Source: Salvator merianae
Lineage: Eukaryota > Chordata > Lepidosauria > Squamata > Teiidae
Reading direction: 5' to 3'
DNA: 64,000 bases
Assembly: GCA_003586115.2 (NCBI GenBank)
Contig: QVOM02000091.1
Location: 421,243-485,242 of the forward strand
Each line of letters opens with the position of its first letter. Positions within the stretch are counted from its first letter, which is position 1. This document shows positions 54,991 through 64,000 of the stretch, one piece after another. The notes beneath the pieces were generated by a model. The model saw only the letters and a list, made by a program, of their open reading frames with translations, did no database searches and was not told where the DNA came from. The translations under genes and the position numbers were made by a program.

Positions 54991-55562
54991 GGGCCTGTTC
55001 GCACTACAGCGGAGGAACGTTCCAGTCCGTTTGCTAGAACAGAGCGTTCGCACTGCCGCGGACACGAGCCTCACCCGATCCGAACCACATCGTACCCGAT
55101 TCGTACCTGATCCTGGGTAAGGCAAGACAAGTAAAAGCTTGTCTTCATCCCGACCTGCGCAATGGAGCGAAGATCAGGCACGGTGCTTTTGCACTGTCGT
55201 CGGCGTCTGCAATGGCACGCGTGGTCTGCAGCTTCGCACCCGGGGCCGCTGCTCCGTACCCCCGGTCCACTGCTCCGTACCCCCGGTACGAAACTTCGTG
55301 CCCGGGGTAGCCCTTTGGGCATGACAGCCTCGCTGCCGTTACGAAGCCTGCTCCGTAAGGAGCCCTCTGGGTACGAAGCGGAGCTCGACGGTACGGAGTG
55401 CGGTACGGAACTAGCGGCTGCCATTCGCACTGTTCCCTCTGCTGGTCGGCTTCGGGTCTGTTCCTCTGGCCGGGAGTGCGAAGGGCAGCCAGCGTTCTCC
55501 AACCCCTCTGGTCCGAAGCCAACTACTGGGAACGGTCTACCGAGCTCAGTGCGAACAGGCCC
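54991..55562. mobile_element. Large GGGCC-type transposon, copy A7
   Basis: 572 bp from GGGCCTGTTCGCACTACAG to CAGTGCGAACAGGCCC, TCT at 54988-54990 and 55563-55565. Minus frames of 143 and 125 codons inside it match those of other copies only because they are the same element. Confidence 0.92.
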
Positions 55563-56228
55563 TCTATCTCTTTAGCTACCTGTGTATTTTATCTATCTAA
55601 CCTTCCTTACAAGGCTGTTTCAAGTATAAATGGAAACAAAAGTGACCTCGATAACATTACCCCGAGTTCCTTGGATGGCAGGAGATTGCAAAAGGTATGA
55701 AACCGCTGCAATTCCAAATTCCTCTTCCACTTCCTTCTGCTTTACAACATCCAGATAATAAAAAGCGTGACGTGACCTTATTCCTCTGTGCTTTGCCAAA
55801 CCCCTATGACTGACAAGAAGTGATGAAAAACTGATGAGCATTGCAAGACAGCTCTTAAGAGACCACTAGATATTGTAACACCTGATGATTCATGTTGGCA
55901 CCTATCTTTGCAACAAGCCTGTGCAAATCTGTCTTCCAGGGAACAAAGGAGAGAAGAGAAGGTGATGTCATCCATTCTGTTTACTAGAAACATTTTCCCT
56001 ATTTGGGTGCTTCCGCTTTTACCTGTGCTGCTCCTACTGGAATGGTTCTCAGCTGGAGTGGTTCAGCTGTCCCAGCACAAGACACATTTAAAACATCATT
56101 AAAAACTTCCTCTCCCAGCTCTGCACTATAATAATGCCTGCAAGTACCTTCTCCTTCAAGTTCACATTGAGTTAAAATCAAATGCCTGGGAAAACAGCCA
56201 TGCCTGGTGCCTGAAGGAACTTAGATTA
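55563..56228. other. No recognised feature
   Basis: No gene or named repeat. Short frames only. Confidence 0.45.
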
Positions 56229-56409
56229 GGACCCTTTCTGCACTGGGCCTTATTCTGGATTATATCTCAGAGTAGGGACCTGCCACCTGCATGCTAGTGC
56301 AGACTATGGTAGGCCCTGGGCAAGACCTTTCATAGTTTGCACTAGCATGTGGATAGCAGGTCCCTATTCTGGGATATAATCCAGAATAAGGCCCAGTGCA
56401 GAAAGGACC
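56229..56409. mobile_element. 181-bp foldback GGGCC-type element
   Basis: GGACCCTTTCTGCACTGGGCC on the left, the inverse AGTGCAGAAAGGACC on the right, with halves sharing ATTCTGGATTATATC and AGGGACCTGC. Confidence 0.8.
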
Positions 56410-58638
56410 AATGTGTCAGATAAGCCTCCCTGGGGAGCAAATTCCACACACAGGGAGCCGCTACTGAAAAGGCCCTATTCCTTATTGCCACCAATTTAGC
56501 AGCAAACAGAGAGGGGGCACAGATAAGAGTCTCAGATCCTAATCATAGATCCTGATCTCAGATCCTGGATCAAGGAAGCATTCCAACAGGTGCTGTGGCC
56601 CCAAGCTATGTATTTGCTCTACCCTGTATTTATTCTGCCAAATAGAGCCATTTTCGTCCAACACAAACCCTGTTGGATTTCTCCCACTTTGGGATGTTAA
56701 TCTCTGCTGTGTGTAGTAATCCTTTGGGACAAGTTGCTCACAGAAGATCTGTCCAAATTGAGATGTTTTTGGATGATACTGTATCTAGACCCATGGCACT
56801 GAAACTAAATGAGCCTTAATTCCTCAGGAGGCTGATCCTCATGAGGAGAAAAATATAGTCATCTCAACCTTATTTATTTTTCTGCACTTCTCATGCATTT
56901 CTTATACCATAAACTGTGGCTGCCCAATTTTTATCAAGAGGGTTAACTCCAGATGCTGCAGGACTTCTTGAAATGCTGTGATGTTTTAGTTCTCTCTTTA
57001 ACCACACCTGTGTCCTTTCAGTTCTATGCGAAACTATTGATGAAGGTAGTTTGGACCAAGGTGCTTTCACTACTCCAAGGACACCCAAGTCTAGCTCTCC
57101 TTTCCAACCAATCCAGTAAGAAGTCTAGCATTGACTAACATGGCAGGCAGGAGATTTGACTGCAATCAGTCATGCTTTGATCCACAGCAGATCAAAGCAC
57201 AGTCCGGGATGATTGAAGGCGAGATGGACATCTCTGCCTCGCTTTTCCACACTATCCCACCACTTTAACCGCAGATGACTGATTAGATTGTAGATTGGAG
57301 ACAAGTTAAAGTTCAGTCAGCGCAAGGTGGAGGTAATATGGAAAGTACTGGAACTAATTAAGAGAACTGGCAAATGGTAAAGTTGATTAGGTTATCAGAC
57401 AGGGTGCCCTTTAATGCAACCTTTACAGATAAACCAGAAGGAGCTAACGTAGTGCTCCAGAAGGTGCTGGTAATTCTCATAAGTCCTCGTCATTGGCCGC
57501 ATTGCCAGGAGCCAATGAGAGTTGTAGTTTAGCAACACTTAGAGAGTCATGTTTTGTTGAAAGAAGATGGCCGCTTCCACTGTTTCCCCCTCTTTAGGAT
57601 CAGGAGCAGCTGGCACAAGCAGCTGCAAATGGAGGTTCCTTCCATCAGCCATCACTGGTTCACGGTCTTTGTCTAAAGACCACATGGCAGCTCAAAGAAG
57701 GATTTGCTAGCACCACGTGGACTTCAAAGGAAGTATGTGAACTGGTGCTCCTTGAGACGGGTATTTTCTTTGCTTTCTTTTATATCAGCCACCCCTGATT
57801 AGGAGGACTAAAAATTCACCACAATCCACAAGAAAATAGCTGGAAATGTCTACCCTATAGTCCTGCAAAAGTACGAGGAGGCTATTTAATACAGCTATAG
57901 TTCAGACAACTCCAGAATTCTTCAATTATTTGTTTTGTTATCTGTATGCAACCCAGAAAACGGTGCCCGTGCTGAGGGAGCTTGTTGCAATAACATGTCA
58001 CGTCAAGGTTGTTATTGCTCCTAGGCCGAAAAGAATGAAGGATGTGGGAAATGGCTGATCAGACCTGCCTAGAAACACAAACTATGAAGATATAGTGGCA
58101 CAGAAAACAACGTCTCTCAGTCCTTTTCTTTATTTTCCCTCTCCCTCTATTCTATTATCCTGAAACTGGTTGCCATTCAAAAAAATAGTGTTGCAATTTT
58201 TTAAATTTCATAATTATAGCAAATTAAACCACCACCCCAGCATTTGAACATCAAGATGCTGGTGCCTGCAGCGATTTTCAAAAACATGGTAATGAAAATG
58301 AGTTTAAAATAGAGTGGTGCAACCGCGGCAGCAGGAAACCAGCCAAATGAGTTGAGAAGAAAGAGAAGATGGTTTATTTAAAAAGTGAGTAAGGGCCACG
58401 TGATGCATGCTGCATAGGTCTGCAGAATCCACTCAAGTGGGTGTGTTTGGTACAATGAAGTGATTTCCACCCACTGTCAAACTGTTGGCAGCAGATTTCT
58501 GAAACACCTGACAGATGCAACAGTATATAGAGACGATAAGTTTAAGCTCCCAACAGGTTAGTGTTGAGGTCACTCCAGGCTCCTCAGGAGGTGTGAATTT
58601 TGTACTCTTCTGCCTCTGGCTCCTTCAGAACTCAAGAG
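56410..58638. other. Intergenic, unclassified
   Basis: Several frames up to 65 codons, no domain. Sequence just before 58639 may be the 5' untranslated part of the next exon. Confidence 0.4.
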
Positions 58639-58693
58639 ATGTCTCACAGAACTGTTCTGACCCTGTTCATTTTTGGCTCCATCTTGCAAACAG
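58639..58693 (+). CDS. Possible second small secreted protein, exon 1: signal peptide
   Basis: ATG opens MSHRTVLTLFIFGSILQT, a hydrophobic leader, ending at CAG|GTAAGA with phase 1. The layout (short signal exon, phase-1 donor) is the same as exon 1 at 17446, so this may be another member of the same gene cluster. The next exon is uncertain. The best in-frame candidate is 60368-60526. An in-frame CTG/ATG-like start further upstream is possible, but the leader would not change. Confidence 0.45.
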
Positions 58694-58721
58694 GTAAGAG
58701 TTGGCCATTACAGCTGTCACT

Positions 58722-58938
58722 GGACTTTTTTGCACCTTCCGCCATAGAATGGGATAATCATCCCATTCTAAGGTGGAATAGACCATGCAGGGTGAACATT
58801 GTCTGCACTGCATGGCCAGAAGCCTTACCTGAAGCTGGCTATAGCTCGCTTCCATTCTGCTTGGCCCTCCACAAAGTGTGGATGCACTTGACTAGAAAGC
58901 GTTCTAGACGCTTGCTAATAGCAAGTGCAAACAGGCCC
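58722..58938. mobile_element. 217-bp GGGCC-type element, copy E6
   Basis: Starts GGACTTTTTTGCACCTTCC, ends AGTGCAAACAGGCCC. ACT is at 58719-58721 and 58939-58941. It sits 28 bases after the putative signal exon. Confidence 0.8.
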
Positions 58939-58941
58939 ACT

Positions 58942-60017
58942 ATTTCTTACGTTGGGCTTTGTGAATTGCAAAGTGGCTTTTTGGGCCACGTCTGGGAAAC
59001 ACGCACAATCCTTGGTGTTTCTTAACTACAACCCCTATCGCCCCAGACTATTGGTTGGAGCTGGGGCGGGGGGCAAAGTGGTTGTAGCTCTGTGGGTGTG
59101 TGGGCTGGGGGGCTGTGTGTGGGTCTGGGGCTTGTGGACCTTGTGTCCTTTGAGGTACTTCAGAAACTGTTTCTCCTGGGGCCCATGCTGCTTGGGGCTG
59201 ATGGAAACTGATGAAACTGTATTTGAAAAGCACCATGTTTTCTATAGCCGCTTTATATTACAGTCCTGAACATGTTCATGATTTATTCTGGAGTGAATGA
59301 AGGAGAATAAACTAAAGCTCAGTCCCAACATGGCCAAGGTGCTGCAGGTTGGGTGTCTCGTAGTCTAAGCATGCAAACCTGAAAGACTGGGTCTGCAACC
59401 TGAGATTTTTATTTATTTATTTATTTATTACAAAACCAACATGGTAATATCTGCTCCTGTGTACTATAGCCTGGTTCCTAGAGTGAACAGGCGAGGCTCT
59501 TCTGTCTGTTTGGCAGCATCTTCATGCCTTGTTAAAAGGGCAGCCTGTGAAGCAGGATCCGACAATTCCACTCTGGGGGAAGTCGTCAGCTATTTTCTGT
59601 CTAGCGCTTAATCACTCTGGGCAGAAATCAGTAAAGGTAAGTTGCCATTGCTGTATTTCCAGACGGCGGCCGGCGGGGAGCATGAGGCTTTGTTGGGGAT
59701 TCAAGGTAACTTTGAGAGTGGTTTTTCTGACCCTGGGGCTAGCTGTGGGAACACTGTGGGCAGCGACATGCAGGTGCTGTTTCCCAGGGAACCGCACCCA
59801 GGCAGCCTTTGTTGGCCATCTGGATACAATCCTCCACAGGAACTGAGATTTTCTTTATTTCTTTATTGGAGTATTTACATCCTGCCCTTCAGACAAAGGT
59901 CCCAGGATGGGTCACAACAATAGAAAGATAAAAACCGTAAAACAGTATAAAAAATACATTAAAATATATCCCTCCCTCCCTCCATCCCTCCCTGGCATGA
60001 CAGCACTTAGAATAAGG
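58942..60017. other. Mostly unclassified, with a (TTTA)n run and an L2 end
   Basis: TTTA repeat at 59407-59431. At 59850-59980 there is an inverted L2 end (CATCCTGCCCTTCAGAC, CCAGGATGGGTCACAAC). A frame starting MRLCWGFKVTLRVVFLTLG at 59681 looks like a leader peptide but has no downstream match and runs only 55 codons. Confidence 0.4.
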
Positions 60018-60252
60018 CTGTATCCATACAGACCTTTTTAAAGTGGCTTGAAAACAGCTTAGAGGGTGTATCTTCCACACACTAATGTTTCTATCACACC
60101 TCTAATCCACACTAAAAGCCAGAAAAGTGTACTTCTAAAGTGATGTTTCTGATCTTTAATGTGGATTAGAGGTCGTATGTGAATGCTAGTGACCACACAT
60201 TATACCTCTGAACTGCTTTTAAGCTGCTTTTTAAAATGCATGTCCATGCAGT
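60018..60252. mobile_element. GATTAGAG-type repeat
   Basis: GTGGCTTGAAAACAGC, TCTAATCCACAC, TTTAATGTGGATTAGAGG, then CTGCTTTTAAGCTGC: same family as 18085-18660. Confidence 0.6.
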
Positions 60253-60367
60253 CTTAGAGGCTGGATATTACCGATTGGTCCTTCCCAGTGACAGTAGTCT
60301 ACTGGTAGAAAACTCCTGACACAAAGACTGCTTCCACAAGGCACCTGAATATTTGCTTGTTGCCCAG

Positions 60368-60526
60368 ACAGTACGGAACAAGCTGAGACATTTACCAGTG
60401 TGGATGCTTGTTCCTGTGATGGCATGACACGTACATCCTGGTATTTCGATGTGAAATACCCAGAAGAATGTGATTGCCACCTCATACACATGCACGGCTG
60501 CCATTTTAGGCCCAGTTTAGCCCCAC
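60368..60526 (+). CDS. Candidate cysteine-rich exon 2 of the second secreted protein
   Basis: A polypyrimidine tract and acceptor (TTTGCTTGTTGCCCAG) and a donor (CAC|GTAAGC) enclose 159 bases, phase 1 to phase 1. In frame with the signal exon it reads D-S-T-E-Q-A-E-T-F-T-S and then VDACSCDGMTRTSWYF, PEECDC and HGCHF. The five cysteines have the pattern C-x-C-x17-C-x-C-x6-C. This is not the Ly6 C-x2-C start and I do not recognise the family. The frame stays open 33 codons past the donor, so read-through is possible. Confidence 0.35.
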
Positions 60527-60574
60527 GTAAGCACGGGGACCATTCCCAAGATGGAGGATTGCATGAGCAGGTGT

Positions 60575-60765
60575 CCAGACAAGGTCAGTACTCTTGCTTT
60601 TTATGTAAAACCCAGATTGTGAGTTGATTTTCTCACAATAATGTTATTGTGGGATATCACCCCAATATCCCCGGGATGTGTTGGGATTATGATGATCACG
60701 TGTGGCAAACCCAACATAGCCCTGGGATAATCCCAGATTTTACATCCTATTTGGATGCAGCCAAA
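60575..60765. mobile_element. GCTGC-TCCAGA group element, partial
   Basis: AGTACTCTTGCTTTTTATGTAA on the left, CCCTGGGATAATCCCAG and TTTGGATGCAGCC on the right, as at 31287. Confidence 0.5.
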
Positions 60766-62734
60766 GTGTTACAGGGCATGCTCTGGGTTTAGTTTTGGGG
60801 AAATTAGCGTCCCAGGCATTAGACCTTTGTAGGGATCGATGTATTGGGCCAGGTTTTAGTAATGCCAAACTGGCACAAGTCCAAATAAAGAGGAGGTAAT
60901 CCTTGAAAAGAATGATGCAACATTATTAGAACCCACCAAAAAGATTGAAATCCAAAGAAATAGCAATAAACAATGTACTTCATGAGAATCAGCTAGTTTC
61001 ATAGGTAGGATAGGTAGTTTGACATTTGGAAAAGGAAAAGAAAAAGGCTTGGCTCCAAACTAAGTACGGAGACCTAGTTAGTGTGTGTGAAAGAAAGGGG
61101 AGAGGAAGGGGGAAAGAGAGAGAGAGAGTCTGAGAGAAGCTAGCAATGGAGACTAGAAAAGTTCCTAGCACTAAAGGGTAAATCTCACCCATCTGCAGTC
61201 TTCTCCAGGTAGATCTTCATCATGCCAAAAAGGAAAATTTGGGGGGAAAGATGCATAGGTCTCTTGCAGGCAAAATGGGTTAAAAATCAGAGAATGGGAT
61301 GTGGACAAGGCTCCACAACCCTTACTCCTTAAAAATACACACAGCTTTTTTGCCAAGGGGCACAGAGAGAGATATAGAAATCCCTCATCAAGTGAAATCA
61401 GCTCAAAAATGAAAATAAAGGAAACCGCAAGCAAGCAGTAGGATCAAGCAGCTTCTTAGAAAAATCCATTCCCTCTCCATTTCTGGAGGGAGGTAAAAGC
61501 AGTTCTCAGACAGGGAAAATGGGGCTGAGATAGATGATCATTCTTCCCTATAATGTTTCTTCTTCTTCTTCTTCTTCTTCTTCTTCTTCTTCTTCTTCTT
61601 CTTCTTCTTCTTCTTCTTCTTCTTCTTCTTCTTCTTCTTCTTCTTCTTCTTCTTCCTCCTCTTCCTAATTCCTAACAGAAAAAACTGAACTTTTATATTC
61701 TTTTTCCAAGTAGAAAAAGGAGCAAACTTCCTTTTAATTGAGCAAAGATGTGTGTTTGGTCACATAGAGAGATAAACAGACAACTACACTGGTTGATGAG
61801 CTTAAATTGTGCTGTTTGCATTCTTAATGAGAAGTTCTCAAGATGTAGGCTTGAACAATAGGACTAGTTTTGATGGCCAGATACTTGCCCAATCTTTTGT
61901 TAACCATTAATGCATAATTTCCTGAGCTGATTCACAAGCCAGGTTAACTTATTCAAAGAAAAGGTTGCTCTTTTTACATGCAGGCTTTAAAAAAAAAATA
62001 AAAAAAAATGGATGCAAGCAGTTCTACAGGGTCCAGGATTCTGGTCAGTTTCCCTGTATTTGAAACCTTTCTGACATATATTTCATGGGATCCATGTCCA
62101 TTTGTATATAATAAGAATGTTTGTGCTCCTGCTTCTGTACGACAGGCTATGCATTCTGGATAAATGACGGCTACAAAGGGCTTGTCTGGCTTCAATGTCA
62201 AGTAAAGATCTAATTATTTCCCAAGGTCTAGAATCACATCCCTGAGTTCTCAGGAGCTTTCTTTTCTGTTTTTTTTTCTTTCCTTGTTGGTTTTCATTTT
62301 GCTTTATGAAATTGTCATTTTATATATGCCTGTAAATTGTAAATTGCCTCGATCCTCTATAGAAAAAGCCAATCAATGAAAACAAATAATAAATATATCA
62401 GAGACCATATCCACCTTGGCTTGATGGTGCTTCCTTACAGACATATATGCAGAGGATTGTATGTTCTGCCAACTACTCTACCCCTAATGACCCCTTGATT
62501 CCAGTGAAGGGCCAGAGAGTTGCCCAATCTCTGCTATGGCAGGTAGAAGCAGTTTGTCAGGTATCTTCCTCTATGTGACAGACTGGAATTGGCGAAAGAG
62601 AAGGAGGTCATGTTTCCATTATGCAACGAAGTCTCCCAGGGCAGCCATTCTCCACATCTTCCTTGCTGAAATGTCTGAGGGGTATCGTTAGCATCCTCGG
62701 GGCCCAGTAAAGGCACCTAAAGGTCAATGTGTGA
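60766..62734. other. AT-rich region with a (TTC)n microsatellite and a LINE-like tail
   Basis: About 33 TTC units at 61556-61656. 62255-62395 has TAAATTGCCTCGATCC and ATAATAAAT, resembling a LINE 3' end in plus orientation. No exon is supported. Confidence 0.5.
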
Positions 62735-63850
62735 GGTAGCAACATTGAAAAAATGATCAAATATGGGATTGACAGGACAACTGTTAGGTGGATTCATAAC
62801 TGGCTTAGTGATCGTACTCAAAGAGTGCTCATAAATGGCTTCACATCCGATTGGAAGACTGTCTCGAGTGGGGTACCGCAAGGCTCCGTCTTGGGCCCAT
62901 TGCTGTTCAACATTTTTATAAACGATCTGGATGAAGGTGTTGAGGGGACGCTGATCAAATTTGCAGATGACACAAAGCTAGGGGGGGTTGCTAACACTAG
63001 GGAGGAGAAGGAGAGGATTCAAAAGGATTTGGACAAGCTTGAACAGTGGGCAGAAACTAACAGAATGACATTTAACAGGGAGAAATGCAAAGTTTTACAT
63101 CTAGGTAAGAAAAATGACAATATCCAATACCGAATGGGAGGAATCTCGCTGAGCAGCAGCACATATGAAAAGGATCTGGGTGTACTAGTGGATCATAGAT
63201 TAAACATGAGTCAACAGTGTGACGCAGCTGCAAAAAAGGCAAACACCATCCTGGGCTGTATCAAGAGGAGTATAGAGTCTAGATCACGAGACGTAATTGT
63301 CCCACTTTACTCTTCCTTGGTCAGACCTCATCTGGAGTATTGTGTCCAGTTCTGGGCGCCCCAGTTTAAAAGGGACATTGACAAACTGGAACAAGTTCAG
63401 AGAAGGGCGACCAAAATGGTGAGCGGTCTGCAAACCATGTCCTACGAGGAACGGTTAAAGGACCTAGGAATGTATAGCCTGCAGAAGAGAAGACTGAGAG
63501 GAGATATGATAGCTGTTTTCAAATATCTCAAGGGCTGTCACAGTGCAGAAGGATTGGCCCTATTCTCAGTTGCACAAGAAGGAAGGACTAGAAACAATGG
63601 GATGAAACTTCAAGGGAGTAGATACAGGCTAGATATTAGGAAAAATTTTCTGACCGTAAGGGCAATCAGTCACTGGAACAGGTTACCACAGGAGGTGGTG
63701 GACTCTCCTTCACTGGAGGTCTTCAAGGAAAGGCTGGACAGATATCTGTCTAGGATGGTGTAGTGTATCCTGCATTGAGCAGGGGGTTGGACTCGATGAC
63801 CCTGGAGGTCCCTTCCAACTCTATGATTCTATGATTCTATGATTCTATAA
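62735..63850 (+). mobile_element. CR1 LINE, 5'-truncated, with intact C-terminal frame and 3' end
   Basis: It contains the end of ORF2 and the short 3' untranslated region. It closes with TGAGCAGGGGGTTGGACTC, CTGGAGGTCCCTTCCAACTC and three copies of ATGATTCT, the CR1 terminal repeat used for target priming. Confidence 0.95.
62753..63763 (+). pseudogene. CR1 ORF2 C-terminal fragment (reverse transcriptase and thumb)
   Basis: 336 codons without a stop. SGVPQGSVLGPLLFN (residues 39-53), FADD with TKLGG (70-78), MTFNREKCKVLHLGK, then the CR1-specific PLYSSLVRPHLEYCVQFWAP and RRATKMV. The palm's first catalytic motif and the endonuclease are missing because the copy is truncated. It cannot move alone, but the open frame indicates a fairly young insertion. 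Confidence 0.9.
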
Positions 63851-64000
63851 GTCACCACCCCACGCCCTGTCACAGCCTGTCACATGACAGTGGCCTGTCG
63901 ACATGGGCCGCAGCAACTCAAGGGGCTGCTGCGCATGTGGATGGAGGCCAAGGTTACTCTCCATTTGTAGGCAGGTGCAGATCCTTCTAAGGCTACCTCT
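63851..64000. other. No recognised feature
   Basis: Edge of the window; nothing supported. Confidence 0.5.

Noticed and set aside
59516..59640. Exon 2 of the second secreted gene after TTTGGCAG
   Set aside because: In the required phase it meets a stop after about 31 codons and has only two cysteines; the candidate at 60368 has better splice sites and phase on both sides.
59681..59846. Leader-like frame MRLCWGFKVTLRVVFLTLG
   Set aside because: It looks like a signal peptide but ends after 55 codons with no donor in a useful place and no recognised domain.

Overview
This is eukaryotic, vertebrate-type DNA, most likely from a squamate reptile (lizard or snake). I infer this from the repeat mixture: CR1 and L2 LINEs, a second non-LTR LINE with a complete reverse-transcriptase core, a Penelope-like element, tRNA-derived SINEs with an L2/Bov-B-like tail, retroviral solo LTRs, and very many small non-autonomous DNA transposons. 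Genes are sparse and split by long introns. There is no bacterial-style organisation, and most long open frames are products of repeats.

Layout. 1-17 kb is intergenic and repeat-rich. It holds a GGGCC-ended transposon at 3445-3953, a solo LTR at 10495-10892 and a GGGCC element at 12503-14148 that itself carries a GC-rich hAT-type insertion at 12602-13600. 17.4-28.5 kb holds the best protein-coding gene: a signal-peptide exon (17446-17497) and a five-cysteine exon (26125-26241) of a small secreted Ly6/uPAR (PATE-like) protein, with a possible decayed third exon at 28335. A tandem array of tRNA-Ala genes (26701-28211, minus strand, broken by a 658-base assembly gap) lies right after exon 2. 30-37 kb holds a solo LTR (30073-30614), an apparently identical 2,057-bp tandem duplication (30565-34677) and a minus-strand LINE (34440-37155) with a transposon inserted in it. 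38-48 kb is layered transposons: foldback elements, a Penelope-like remnant with a GIY-YIG domain, and CR1 copies containing nested elements. 50-55.6 kb holds an L2 LINE and three more large GGGCC elements. At 58.6 kb there is a second possible signal-peptide exon, with a cysteine-rich candidate exon at 60368-60526. The window ends with a CR1 copy that keeps a 336-codon open frame.

Main theme. A group of non-autonomous elements ending in GGGCC...GGCCC, carrying repeated TTCGCACT motifs, accounts for more than twenty insertions of several size classes. Nine intact pairs of flanks show 3-bp target duplications. Several insertions sit inside other elements, so their relative ages can be read directly. 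I cannot run database searches, so family names rest on motifs I can see and on remembered family features.
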